Positions 1 to 11,430 are shown, counted from the stretch's first letter. The stretch: 64,000 nt of DNA from Lonicera japonica (GCA_021464415.1 CM038469.1:28699736-28763735); one strand, 5' to 3'. Made by a program: numbers and translations. Notes: generated from the letters alone by a model not told the origin.

Positions 1-16
1 AAAATCTCAAAGTTAA

Positions 17-510
17 GGGCATCTCTAACATTTTTTTTATATTTTAAATTTGTGTAAAATTTATACAATTTGTAAATTTTTTTCTCTCCAATAGTTTTTT
101 AAAATACAAGTTTGTATAAAATAGTTGTGTAAAATACACTCCAGTTTTACACTGCCACATCATTTTTCTCTCTTCTTTTTTGAAATAAAATTTTAAAATA
201 TAACAACTTTAAATGTAAAATATGGATTTTAATAAAAATTATATATTTGAAATATGTTTAGCAATACTTACAAATCAAGATCCATTATAACTATAAAATT
301 ACTTATAAAAAATAATAATAAATTACTTAAATTGATAGTTAACAAGTGTTTAAATCTTATTGGTTATTTTAAAATTTACACAAGATATTACAAAAGTACC
401 ATTGGAACATATATTTTTTTTAATATTCAAGTTTTTTTTTTTTTTTTTGTAAAAGTAGGTTGACACGTATGATTTACAATTCAATTTTTACACTATTATT
501 AGAAATACTC
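17..510. mobile_element. MITE, PIF/Harbinger-like
   Basis: Imperfect terminal inverted repeats (GGGCATCTCTAACA at the left; the right end reads GAGTATTTCTAATA on the other strand) enclose 494 bp of AT-rich non-coding sequence. A TAA lies directly outside each end (14-16 and 511-513), the three-base duplication expected of PIF/Harbinger-type elements. The inverted repeats match at about 10 of 14 positions, so this is an old copy. The superfamily rests on the target duplication only. Confidence 0.55.
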
Positions 511-693
511 TAAGAAATCATCAAGAGTCCGAAAAGGATAGGACAAGTGTCTAATATTTTTATTCTACGTAATTTAGTACCCGAACTTAGAAGATGGTTT
601 CATAAATCATTTTTTTTGTCTGTTTTCTAGTAAAATAGAATAGCGGCTCTAACTAAGTGTCGGCATGTAAAATTGACTAAAATTAGAAACTTA

Positions 694-978
694 GGCTCCG
701 TTTGATTGCAAAGATGAAAAAGGAAAATAAATTTAGCTAGTTTGTATGAAAACATATAAAATAAGGTGAGAGATGTTACTCATTTTATGAGTATGTATCC
801 TCCATCATTCAATGTTTTTGGTGAAAAATTTTTACTCACCATCGAGCAAAGAAAATTTCTTCATGGAAAAACTTAAAAATCAAGAGGATATCACCTCCAT
901 CACTCAACTTATTTTTCATCTTTTCACTAAAATTAACTCAATTTATTTTCCTTTTTTACCTTGCAATCAAATGGAGCC
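694..978. mobile_element. Tourist-like MITE with TTA target duplication
   Basis: A 285-bp element has ends GGCTCCGTTTGATTGCAA and TTGCAATCAAATGGAGCC, nearly perfect inverted repeats. TTA flanks both sides (691-693 and 979-981). Short length, TTA duplication and the GTTTGATTG-type terminus fit Tourist/Harbinger MITEs. No coding capacity is seen. Confidence 0.8.
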
Positions 979-1023
979 TTAAAGATGAGTAGGTAACAAA
1001 CTTAAAGATGAGTAGGTAACAAG
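978..1023. repeat. 23-bp tandem duplication at a MITE edge
   Basis: Two adjacent 23-bp units starting CTTAAAGATGAGTAGG (978-1000 and 1001-1023) differ only in the last base. The first unit includes the last base of the preceding MITE and its TTA duplication, so the duplication arose after the insertion. Confidence 0.8.
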
Positions 1024-2194
1024 TCGAAATCGGCACATTCCGGATTGGGATTCTCATAGCTTGATTGTTGCATGTAGACAATTGAGTCGTGGGAATTATA
1101 TATTAAGTGACAAATTCATATAGTGCAGGATTTGTCGGAGTGTAGTACGTGGAGTTGCTTGTAGTACTGCCCTAAATTGCATAAAGATAGATTCGAGGGC
1201 AACCTGTTAGGCATCGCTTAAATGAATGGTGGAATTTTATTTTTTTTTGCAATTTCTACTAATTAAGAGCTAGTTTTGTGTAATTTATTTTATAATTTTT
1301 TTCCTAAAAAAAGAGGTAGAGAATAACCTTTTTCAAAATATTAGTAACTTAGAGAGAAGGAAACCCGGAGATTGCGAACATGTGACTTCCCTATTAAAAG
1401 TGAGAGCTTTGGTCATTTTCTTATTTTTTTCATTTACTTTATTATTTTTCATTCAAAGGCACAGTAAAGCATTTGGACCTTTGATTAGATGGTTACTATA
1501 CAAATATTATTTTTCGTTAAATTTAAAATTATTAAAAAAAATAAAATTCTTAGTTAATTGTTTTATTGGAGATGCTTTTATATTGCATTATGATAAACCT
1601 TAAATTTAGGGATGAAATCAATAAAAATAAAAAAGCTCTGTGTAATAATATAAAATTAGACCAATTACCCATAGTTTGATTAGTTTCTTTACTCAGACTT
1701 ATTACTAACACAAATTTGTGAATAGTCCAATTTTTAGGATTTAACCCAAATATTTTTGTCTTAGCCCAAATTGAAAAATATTTTTTTTCTAATATTTTTG
1801 CTTTTTAAGGCTAAAACTTGATTAAATTGCAATTATTGAATGATCAAGTTGTTATCTCCTTCACTTTTGGCAGAATATAATAAAATTAATAATATATATT
1901 TATCACTTCTGATAATATTTATGATCAGCTCTAATTCTAGAAAAAAATTCCTAAAGCATGCATATATATTTCTACTAAGATTTCTTTTTAGATTTTTGAA
2001 AAATACTTATATAAACACATAAATCTCTCTCTATCGTTTCAAATTCCAATCCAATCGCTCCCGTCTTTTGTGACGCTATCTTGAATTGCTTTCTTCAGAG
2101 TCAAGGCTTGCCTCCAATCAACCGCATAATGCATTCACTTTTAAGTACATCAAAGTGATCAATCGATTTCATTTATCATCTCATAAATTGCTTG
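1024..2194. other. AT-rich intergenic stretch
   Basis: No gene or structured repeat recognised. The ORFs at 1382-1603 and 1840-2022 are short, biased to Phe, Leu, Ile and Lys as expected of AT-rich DNA, and resemble no known family. Confidence 0.6.
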
Positions 2195-2202
2195 GATCAA
2201 TC

Positions 2203-2719
2203 TAGTGGCGAATCCAGAAAATTAATCTACGGGAGGCGAAATTTGATCGAAAATCAAAACACACTAAATCATATTTAAATCTATAAAATTTGAATTCAAA
2301 CATAATACTATTAATAATAAAAGTTCATACAACTTAAATAACAAAAACGAACAATTATGATAAATTACAATAACATTCTACGATTTTTCATATTTTGGAA
2401 ATATTGGTGAATTGTGGTGGTAAAAAAAATGGTGTAGATGAAGAGAGGTTTGAGAAGTGAGTGAAGAAATGGAAATGGTGAAAGCACTGAAACAACGGCA
2501 AGCAAAAGAAGAAGAAGAGGAGAAATGAGTAGTGGCACCTTTTTAATTAATTAGGTTTAATAGTTACAAACTGTTTCTTAAGTTTTTGTATCTTACAGTT
2601 AGGTTCCCCTCAAGTTTATTTTTATGCACATAAATCCCTAAAAATTTTATTTTTATTTTTAAATGCCCCAACCCAAGGAGGGGCAGCTGCCCCCCTGCCC
2701 CTACACAGCTTCGCTCCTA
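2203..2719. mobile_element. hAT-type MITE with 8-bp target duplication
   Basis: The 517-bp segment begins TAGTGGCGAA and ends TTCGCTCCTA, imperfect inverted repeats. It is bounded by a perfect 8-bp direct repeat, GATCAATC (2195-2202 and 2720-2727). An 8-bp duplication is typical of hAT elements. The interior is non-coding; near the right end a G/C-rich palindrome (around GGGGCAGCTGCCCC, about 2681-2697) stands out from the AT-rich surroundings. Confidence 0.72.
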
Positions 2720-2727
2720 GATCAATC

Positions 2728-4128
2728 ACGTATATGAATCAATCCATAAATTGAAGCAAGTTAGATTCATGGACAAGGTTATGAAAACAACATATGCGTC
2801 GTCGAGTAATCCAACAACGTCATCTTTGATATATGTGTTGGTTTAATTAATCTATTTGTAGGTACCAATTGACATAATACTTATACACTATTATGGGATA
2901 AGTTTGTCGCAGTCTTAATTTATATGGTTAGCATATATGACTTTCTCTAAAGACTTTGAAGATATTTTGAACATCTTTCGACACGTTTCCTTAGTCATAC
3001 CACTATTTAGAAAATTTCTTCAACTTGTATATAGTTTATTAATGGTAATCGCTATTACTTTTATTACTAATGGAATTATTTTACTGAATCTAAACCAACC
3101 TCCTTTAAGTTTTTTTTCGTGACAGACATATTATTGATTATTCGTAATATGTCTATATTAACATTTCCTAACAACCATATTACTGATTATTTGTAATGTG
3201 CTTTTTACTTAAATTGGTTTATGTATGTAGGAACTATGAGACTTTATGCAAGAATGATATTTCATCGTTACACGTCTCCTTCACGCACCACTGAACTATC
3301 AAGTTTGACGCAAAAATAATAATCTAAAAGGTGTATCCCAACAAATTTAGTCTCTTCATTCAAAGTGTAAATGTTAATATGTCTGTTTCTTTTAACTTTG
3401 TGTTGTCCAATATGTCTACAAAGTCAATCCGTAAATTATGAATTAACTAAAATATTTGATTTAATTTAAAATCTTAGATCTTATAGGAATTGAATTTGAA
3501 ACATTTAAAATATATTAATGTACTTCCCAAAACCTTCGGTGAGCTAAATTTTAGATGACGACGACAACAACAACAACAAAAAAAAAAAGAAACAAAGAAA
3601 AAGAACCTGGATTTAAATTAATATATATATATATATATATATTTGAAGAACGTACACTTCCTTCAATTACAAATTAACTAAATTATTTGAATTAAAAATT
3701 GTTTTAAAATATGAGATCTTGCTTGAATTTGAAAACATTTAAGATATATTAATATACTTTCCGAAATCTAGGTGAGCTACATTTTAGGAAACAATGAATT
3801 TGATATAACGAAGTCAAAAAGGGTTAGACTGGAAGAACACAAATTAATATTAAAAGAATTAAAATAAATATTTAAAATTTGAAACTGTAATTAAATCGAA
3901 TTTGGGCCAATAATTAATTTCGGAAATGAGTTGGGTTAAAAACCAAAAGAAATCAAATTCACTAGACCAAAAACAAAAAGTCCCTAGTTATGAAATAAAT
4001 ATTTAGAAAAAGAAGAAAAAAGAGTTATTTAATGGAACTTGAATTCACAAGGTCTAGGATAAAAGGGGGAGACCTCTTGCAATTTGTCAACTTCTTCATT
4101 TACTTAATACCAGTAAGGTGGCACTATT
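2728..4128. other. Intergenic stretch with diverged tandem duplication
   Basis: No gene recognised. About 3431-3554 recurs in diverged form at about 3666-3786 (both share AAATTAACTAAA-like and GGTGAGCTA-like blocks), a tandem duplication with a period near 232 bp. Between the copies lie a CAA/poly-A tract near 3560-3590 and a TA microsatellite near 3620-3643. Confidence 0.6.
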
Positions 4129-4199
4129 GCCAAAATAGTTTAGTTATCTAGAATCAGATTATGGTTTCTATAATATATATATATATATATATGAGTTTA

Positions 4200-4591
4200 T
4201 TTCTGGTACGGATTACTGTTCACGGATTGCCCGTACGGATTGAATCATTTGGCATGCTTCTCGATAGAATTTTTTGATGAAATTTGGTAGGGATGTTCTT
4301 CATCATGTATAGAACATCTCCACCAAATTTCATCAAAAAATTCAACCGGAAAGTGGATTAACTATATGATTGAAAAATATTGGATTTTATATATCTATTT
4401 CTAGATCAATATTTTTCAATCATGTAGTTAACCCACTTTTCGGTTGAAATTTTTGATGAAATTTGGTGGAGATGTTCTACACACGATGAAGAACATCATC
4501 CCCACCAAATTTCATCAAAAAATTCAACCGGGAAGCATGCCAAATGGCCCAATCTGTACGGACAATCCGTGAACAGTAATTCGCATAGAAA
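4200..4591. mobile_element. Long nested-hairpin element (MITE/foldback-like)
   Basis: A near full-length inverted repeat of about 390 bp. The outer arms contain ATTACTGTTCACGGATTG at the left and its reverse complement at the right (near 4564-4581). Each arm also folds on itself: GATGAAATTTGGTGGAGATG-like sequence is followed within about 60 bp by its reverse complement, so the core motif occurs four times in alternating orientation. No coding capacity. A half-length relative lies at 17221-17410. The transposon class is uncertain. Confidence 0.7.
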
Positions 4592-4651
4592 ATTTTATGT
4601 ATATATATATGTATATATAAAAAGAGAGCCTAAACACACATCATGTAACAT

Positions 4652-4800
4652 CTTTTTTTTTATCCTATTCTAGGGCGAGAGCATTTCATAAAGCTCAAAA
4701 AGTACTTACGTTATTTTTTTACATATCACCAACCAAGAGGATTCGGACCTAAGATTTACATGCGAGGTATTCAAATTCTTACCAACTCAACTAGCAAACG
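4652..4800 (-). mobile_element. tRNA-derived SINE, copy 1
   Basis: On the minus strand the segment carries an A-box-like stretch (TAGTTGAGTTGGTAAGAA), then a B-box-like GGTCCGAATCC (complement of 4739-4749), and ends in an A tract (the T run at 4652-4661). Spacing and order match the RNA polymerase III promoter of tRNA-derived SINEs. It cannot fold as a complete tRNA. It sits in the first copy of the tandem duplication. Confidence 0.65.
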
Positions 4801-5196
4801 TGGGATGAAAATGCGATATTAAAGGAAGAAGGATATCGTCTTCATCTTCACTTTTGAATTAACACGAAATGTGAAAAAATCTCAAATAATTGATATATTA
4901 TTGATGAAAAGATTGATTGATTACATATGGCCACTACCACAAACCTAGACTTAATTAAAATAATTAGACTTGCTTTTGAAACTACTCCAAATCAAATCTG
5001 TTGCATAAGGAAACCAAATTTATTAAATATAAAATATAGCAAAAACTATTATCCTAGACTTCCTAAAATTGTATAACTATAAATCTGCCAAAATAATTTA
5101 GTTATCTAGGATCAGATTATGGTTTCCATAATTTATATATATGTATATATAAAAAGAGAGCATATACACACATCATGTAACATCTTTTCTTTAGTG

Positions 5197-5345
5197 TTTT
5201 TTTTTTATCCTATTCTAGGGCGAGAACATTTCATAAGGCTCAAAAAGTACTTACATTATTTTTTTACATATCACCAATCAAGAGGATTCGAACCTAAGAT
5301 TTACATGTAAAGTATTCGAATTCTTACCAACTCAACTAACAAACG
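5197..5345 (-). mobile_element. tRNA-derived SINE, copy 2
   Basis: This is the duplicate of the SINE at 4652-4800, with the same A-box-like stretch and a better B box, GGTTCGAATCC (complement of 5284-5294), and a T/A tail at 5197-5206. It was copied with its flanks rather than inserted independently. Confidence 0.65.
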
Positions 5346-7196
5346 CGGGACGAAAATGCGATATTAAAGGAAGAAGGATATCGTCTTCATCTTCACTTTT
5401 GAATTAACACGAAATGTGAAAAAAAATCTCAAATAATCGATATATTATTAATGAAAAGATTGATTGATTACATATGGCCACTACCACAAACCTAGACTTA
5501 ATTAAAATAATTAGACTTGAAACTACTCCAAATCAAATATGTTGCATAAGGAAACCTAATTTATTAAACATAAAATATACCAAAAACTATTATCCTAGAC
5601 TTCCTAAAATCGTATAACTATAAATAGAGAAAATATTGCCCCAATTAATAAAATAAAAATTACACAAATAATAAATTAAAATCGTCTTCACACGTTCCGC
5701 ATCATTCACATGCTCTACAAAAAAAAAACTCGTCATCGAATTTAATGAATGAAATTGATATTTTTCGTACCAACCAACAAGATACTTAGAAATCTTGATA
5801 GTCAAACCAAATTAAATTTTTGAACATCCAAATTCCCCTAAAAAAAATTACTCCTAAATATAATTATTAAAAAATAATTTTAAATGAGCATTTATGCCAG
5901 GAAAATAATTTTCCATTCCAAGAAAATCTTGCACATCAACATCCTATTCACGATAATTCCATAAGTACCATATTAGATTGGCACTAGTCTTCTCTTCATA
6001 GTACAAAAAGTCAATCAAACTAAAATTTTATTCATCAAAGACAAATTTGGATAAACTTGGATGAATTTAGGAATATTATCTACATTCACGCATAGCACAT
6101 CAACCTCATAATAGGTGAAATGGACAATTTCATAGTTTCAATTGTATGGATCTCGACCTTTTTCTTTGGCACATCCTCTATATATAAAGGAATTTTGTGA
6201 TTGAATTTGAATATTCTCAAAATCATTATAGATCCAAACAAAAAAGTTGATTCACACAAGACATGATTTCTTTAAAATTATCATCATATATAATATTCTT
6301 CAATCAATAAACATAACGTTAATCCACACGTGTTGATTGGAGAAAACCAGATATCCTTCAATCATATATATATTGAAAATCATCCTACCATAGCTGAACC
6401 TTTTTTGTGAATACATCATAAATGAATTGCAGCCACTCTTCTATTAGAATTTTGAAGTAGTAAAAATACTCTTCAATTCTTAACAACAATTTACAAACTC
6501 GCTGCTGTTAAAAAGTTTTCTTCGATTGTAATTTTTTCACGATCTCCACCCATGTTAAGGCGCCCAAAGGCAATCCTATGGACCTGAACCCTACCAGGAT
6601 TTTCAATCAAGTTGCCATTAAAACCAAGTCTAGCGATTGACTTTTGGATATCGAGTGTTGCAATCTCCATCCATTCATATCGTTGGGTTCTTGAGCTTGC
6701 ACGGTTGCCTGAAGGGCTTACACTCCTTTAGTTGTGTTGTTGGAGTACGTGGTTGCGATCTTAATTACCAGTTGCCATCGAGTCAGGCAAACTTCTATTT
6801 CTGATACTATCTGATGCGGGATAGAAGCACCTTATTAAAGGAAAAAGAGCATCATCTTTAACTCGACTCTTGAATTAACAAAAAATGAGAAAAAAAATCT
6901 CAAATAATTTATATATTATTGATGAAAAAATTGATTGATTACATATGGGGCATAGCCTACTTATACTACTGCAAACCTAGACTTAACTAAAATAATTAGA
7001 CATGCTTTGAAAGCTACTCCAAATCAAATGTGTTATATAATAAAACCTAATTTACTAAACATAAAATATACCAAAAACTATTATTCTAGACTTCCTAAAA
7101 TCGTATAACTATAAATAAAGAAAATAATGCTCCAATTAATAAAAATAAAAATTACACAAATAATAAATTAAAATCAACTTGACGCGTTATGCTTCA
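5337..7196 (-). mobile_element. Small degenerate LTR retroelement, non-autonomous
   Basis: Two direct repeats of roughly 370-385 bp (about 5337-5714 and 6812-7196) share long blocks such as TTGATTGATTACATATGG and ACTTCCTAAAATCGTATAAC. They enclose about 1.1 kb. Just inside the right repeat the minus strand reads TAGTATCAGAAATAG, a decayed initiator-Met primer-binding site, which sets the minus orientation. The adjoining interior has a short gag-like reading without an open frame; no pol was seen. A third LTR-like piece at about 4800-5085 belongs to the tandem duplication next door. Confidence 0.5.
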
Positions 7197-7770
7197 CTAC
7201 TGGTAGCATCTTTTCTCTAGTTATCAATTAAAAACAGTTCTTCCATTACAGGAGTTTAATAGATAAACCAATTTAAGAAAGTCCATTTGATGTGAAAGGC
7301 ATATTATCTTGGTTTCCAGTATGCCTCAAATTTCTTCCAACATTTTATTAGATGTCTTAATAATTGCAAACACGTTCAAATTGTCTCAAAATTCAATGTT
7401 CAGGATCAAACTTGATTGTCATATTTTTATGATTTATGTAATATTATTCACTGCTACAATAATTGGACACAGGAAAGAGAATGAAATTAAGAAAGAAAGT
7501 GGTTACATTTGTCATGTTTACTATCGAAGGAGCCATTTTTTCATTGTGCCTGTCTATTTTTATTATTTGATTACATTTGTCAAATTTACTATAGAAGGAG
7601 ACATTTTTTCTTTGTGACTGTCTATTTTTATTAGGACCCGTTATTAAAATTATGTCGAATTGGCTAGAACTTGATCTTGGTATCAGGCCATGACAATTGA
7701 TTTACACGTTATTTTTAAAGAGAAAAGAAAATGCGAAAACAGGTGACGTATGCACAATATTATGTTTAGT
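7197..7770. other. Intergenic stretch with 67-bp tandem repeat
   Basis: Two diverged units (about 7502-7565 and 7569-7633) share GGAG.CATTTTTTC and TGTCTATTTTTATTA. A primer-binding-site-like TTGGTATCAGGCC is at about 7676-7688. The 102-aa ORF 7309-7617 spans the repeats and resembles nothing known. Confidence 0.5.
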
Positions 7771-7774
7771 ACGT

Positions 7775-7870
7775 AGTGGTTACGTTAGCTAGGTGATAAT
7801 GGCACAACATTTTCTTACTTAAGATTATGGGTTCAAGTCTTAGCATTAACAATTTTTTTCTCTAAAGCAT
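7775..7870 (+). mobile_element. SINE-like tRNA-derived fragment
   Basis: An A-box-like GTTAGCTAGGTG (7784-7795) is followed by a B-box-like GGGTTCAAGTCT (7830-7841) at a spacing compatible with an internal RNA polymerase III promoter, then a T-rich stretch. No target duplication was found, so this is a fragment at most. Confidence 0.4.
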
Positions 7871-8064
7871 GAAGGTTATTTTAGATAAATTTACAAAATA
7901 ACCCCTTATTGAAATTAAAGGGAAATAGAGGGTGAAAGCGCATTTAATTAATTACATAGGTATATCAAAGGGTGGTTTGTGTATAATATATAGTAAAATT
8001 TACGCCCACTTCAATTACATCTCAGATCGATTAAAAAAAATCATTATTTTTAAACATAGCAATG

Positions 8065-8160
8065 ATAAAGGCCCATTTTGGGGGAGGAGATCAGATTCGA
8101 ACCTTAATTTTTTATTTGAAAGTGAATATCTTAACTACTTGATTCACTCGAGGCCTCTTC
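8065..8160 (-). mobile_element. SINE-like tRNA-derived fragment
   Basis: On the minus strand, GAATCAAGTAGTTAAG (complement of about 8129-8144) and AGGTTCGAATC (complement of 8094-8104) look like A and B boxes of a tRNA-derived SINE. Ends and target duplication are not resolved. Confidence 0.4.
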
Positions 8161-8484
8161 AGGTAAAGCAAAAGTCGGTGTCAATACATAATTTATTCTC
8201 TTATGGTACGTAGATTTTATTTACTTATTTTAATCTTTGAACTAACTCGATGAAATTTTAACAGTGACACCTTTCCACCCTTCTCAAATGTCGGTTAGAA
8301 TTTATCACCATACTACAAGACTGTTGACTTATAGTAAATTTAATTTGATCATATGCATATGTAAGGGTGATAAATTGTACCATGCCATATCATACCATAC
8401 CACTGTTGACTTATACCGAATGTCGGACTAGTGCACCATAATGAACTAGGGCATTATGTAGAACTAGACACTATGCCAAGATGG

Positions 8485-9310
8485 GTTTTAGGTGACGTAC
8501 ACAAATAGTGTTCGTCACCTAAAACTCACTTAGGCGACGTACGTTAATGTACGTCTCCTAAAACTCCACTTAAGCGACGTATACCAATGTACGTCTCCTA
8601 AAACTACACTTAAGCGACGTACGTAAATATACGTCTCCTAAAACTCCACATAAGCGACGTACTACAATGTCCGTCGCCTAAAACTCCACTTAAGCGACGC
8701 ACATAAGTGTAGGTCTCCTAAAAATGAACTTAGGCGACGTACATTCATGTCCGTCTCTTAAAACATAAGTGACGTACATTAATGTACGTCTCATAAAGCT
8801 CCACTTAAGTGACGTACATTAATGTACGTCTCATAAAGCTCCACTTAGGCGACGCACGTGGATAAAAGTACGTCGCTTAAAGATATTTTCCCGCCCCAAT
8901 TTTCAACGAAATTTTAAATATTTGAAAAATCTAAAAATTCACTTAGGCGACGTACATTTATTAAAGTACGTCGCGTAAAATTCCCACTTAGGTGACGTAC
9001 CCTAATAAAATTACGTCACTTAAAGCTTTTTCCCACCGCAATTTTCAACGAAATTTTAAATATTTGAAAATTTTAAAAATTGACTTAGGCGACGTACATT
9101 TATTAGAGTGCGTCGCTTAAAATTCCTACGTAGGTGACGTACCCTGATAAAAGTACGTCGCTTAAAAATATTTTCCCGCCGTAATTTTTAACGAAATTTT
9201 TAAATATTTGAAAAATCTAAAATTCACTTAGGCGACGTACACTAATTAATGTACGTCGCGTAAAATTCCACTTAGGTGACGTACACTGATCAGTGTACGT
9301 CGCTTAAAGT
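8485..9310. repeat. 5' subterminal hairpin array of the CACTA element
   Basis: Units of about 40 bp repeat the pattern TTAGGCGACGTAC, a few bases, then GTACGTCGCCTAA, so each unit is a small palindrome; spacers often read AACTCCACTT. From about 8884 the units are embedded in a higher-order repeat of about 142 bp marked by TTTTCCCGCC (near 8886, 9028, 9171 and 9313). Such arrays are known binding sites for TnpA-type proteins in CACTA elements; binding here is inferred. Confidence 0.9.
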
Positions 9311-9359
9311 TATTTTCCCGCCATAATTTTGAACGAAATTTTTATATTTTTGAAAACTC

Positions 9360-11100
9360 GGACCATTTTGAATTTTTAAAAATTTTGATTTTATATAATT
9401 GATATTTTAAAATTAATTAATTTTATTTTGTAAAACCTACATATTTTATAGTTTAACCTTTTTATAATTTATATTCAATAACTTAATGATTATTACATTA
9501 AATACTTTTTTTAAGGAACAATGTTTGTAATTAATATTTTTTTATTAGTACTTTTATTTGCGAATCCTTTTGTTTAGTCGTTAAAATATGAAAAATATGT
9601 TTTTTTCTCTTTATAATCTAATTATTTTATAATCCTTATGATTGTACTAAATTTAAAACTAGTCATACTAAAATTAAATAGATGGTCTGTATCTTAAGTA
9701 AACATATAATTTTTTCGTGATTAAGAAATTAATAATAGCTCGAAACGTTATATTGCATTTTATCTAAAAGGAGGATTTTGCTCTATAGTTTAGTAAAACA
9801 TCATTGTTTTATATCTATGAAGCACAGATATAGATATGGTTATCGGATGTACCGATACAGTGATACGAAAAAATTAGAAATAAAAAAAATGTAGGATATG
9901 ATACGTCTTCGATACGTAACTTTAGCAAGGAAATTCAGCTTTAAGAATTTTATAAATTTATGAACAATATCATTAATACACTACAAGAAAACGTAACTTT
10001 AGCAAGGAAATTTTAGTGACAAAATAACTATTAAGAAATGTTGTTCATATTAATTATAAAGGAAAACATTCATATTGCTAATTAATCAATTGTTAAAAAA
10101 TAGCACACATTAGATTAACGTGTATGCTACTAGACTTGATAATAGGTCATGTTGAGTTGAATCGGATTCGAAAGAAACATTGGTAAAATTGAACACGACG
10201 ACCCATTAAACTAATATGTGGGATTTTAATAAAAGCACGGCACATAAGCATTGCTCACCACTTGAACAAACCGAAGGACACGCCAGAGATCACGGATTGA
10301 ATTGATATGCTATATCATCAATCAAATTGGACTTGGATACAACACGATTCGGTATGATCTATATTTTGTTCCATGATATAGTTTAAATGAATAATAAGAG
10401 TACTAATTGAAGAAAGAAACTACTCAAGGTCAGAGCGATGCCATCAATTTTACACAAACTTTGTTATATGTTGATGGGTGATTTACACGAGTTTAGCTAG
10501 TTTCTTAATAAATTCGAGTAGTAATTATTGGGTTCACATGTTCAATACGAAATGATACTGAATTGATTATCGGTTTATTAGAAGTATCGGTTCACATGTT
10601 CAAAACCACCATGGCTACATAGAAGTATCGGTTTATTAGATACATGTTACATGTACATAAAAGGAATGTTTACATGAGTTTACGCTTAACGAATTTGGGT
10701 CACTCATTATATCGGTTAATTTTTTAACATTTTTTAATAAAACTAATATTTATTAAATCAAGAAAGAAATTGTATAAATTTTAGGATTATAAATATTTAT
10801 CCCTATCTTTTTTAGTAATTTTATTCTTCACTCATAGCGAAAACAAATTTTCAATTCGATTTGTATACAGTACACCATTTTTAAAATTTTAGAAAAAAGA
10901 TAATCTTTGTTTTTTTTATTAATTTCTTAAAGTTTTTCTAAAATACAAAATTTTTTTATTATTTTTACTTAAATGAAATTTTTAAAATTGGTGAGTCAAA
11001 AACTATTTTAAAAAATCCAAAATAATTTTTAAAAATCTAACCAAACAACACCTTAAACTCTTAAATTAAATTATAAAACTATTAAAAACAAAACTCTTAA
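9360..11100. other. Non-coding interior of the CACTA element
   Basis: AT-rich, no gene recognised on either strand. A 21-bp motif (CGTAACTTTAGCAAGGAAAT is its first 20 bases) occurs at about 9915-9935 and again at about 9993-10013. Just before the second copy, at 9979, the sequence CACTACAAGAAAAC matches the usual left terminus of another common plant CACTA group; no matching right terminus was found. Confidence 0.5.
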
Positions 11101-11111
11101 ATTAAAAAAAA

Positions 11112-11430
11112 AATATATATATATATATATATATCGTACCACCATCTCCCGCAAACTCCCAAAATCCACCCAAAAAAAAAGAAAGATATTGTACCACCCA
11201 CCCCAAAACCCACGAGCCCTTTTCACTCCCCACAAACTCCCAAAATCCCCCAAAACCTTTAACCCACAAATCCCTAAATCGTACCACCATCTCCCGCAAA
11301 GCTCTCCGGCACCATCATCTCCCGGCCACCGCCATCTCTCTTTCCATCTCGCGTACCACCATCTCTTTTTGCAACTCGCGCTCCGGCAATTACAAGTATG
11401 TATACTCTCTCTCTCTATATATATGTGTGT
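11112..11430. repeat. C-rich block with repeated TACCACCATCTCCCG motif
   Basis: A pyrimidine- and C-rich block differs from the AT-rich surroundings. TCGTACCACCATCTCCCGCA occurs at 11134-11153 and 11279-11298, with a shortened third copy near 11353. It is bounded by a TA microsatellite (about 11113-11134) and a CT/TA/GT compound microsatellite (about 11405-11437). It lies 1.6 kb upstream of the TnpA-like start codon, so it could be promoter or 5' leader sequence. Overlapping ORFs on both strands are low-complexity and not believed to be genes. Confidence 0.5.

Larger units (their letters stand above)
4129..5640. repeat. Tandem duplication of a SINE plus LTR block
   Basis: The block starting TTTAGTTATCTAGAATCAGA (about 4139) recurs from about 5098. 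Both copies hold the same order: a leader, a tRNA-derived SINE, then an LTR-like segment beginning near ATGCGATATTAAAGG (4811 and 5355). The first copy also carries the hairpin element 4200-4591; the second does not, so it shows the empty site. The copies differ at scattered positions and by small indels. Confidence 0.75.

Noticed and set aside
8485..9310. Regularly spaced repeats suggesting a CRISPR-like array
   Set aside because: Plant nuclear context, repeats are palindromic in both orientations, spacers are not unique, and they belong to CACTA ends.
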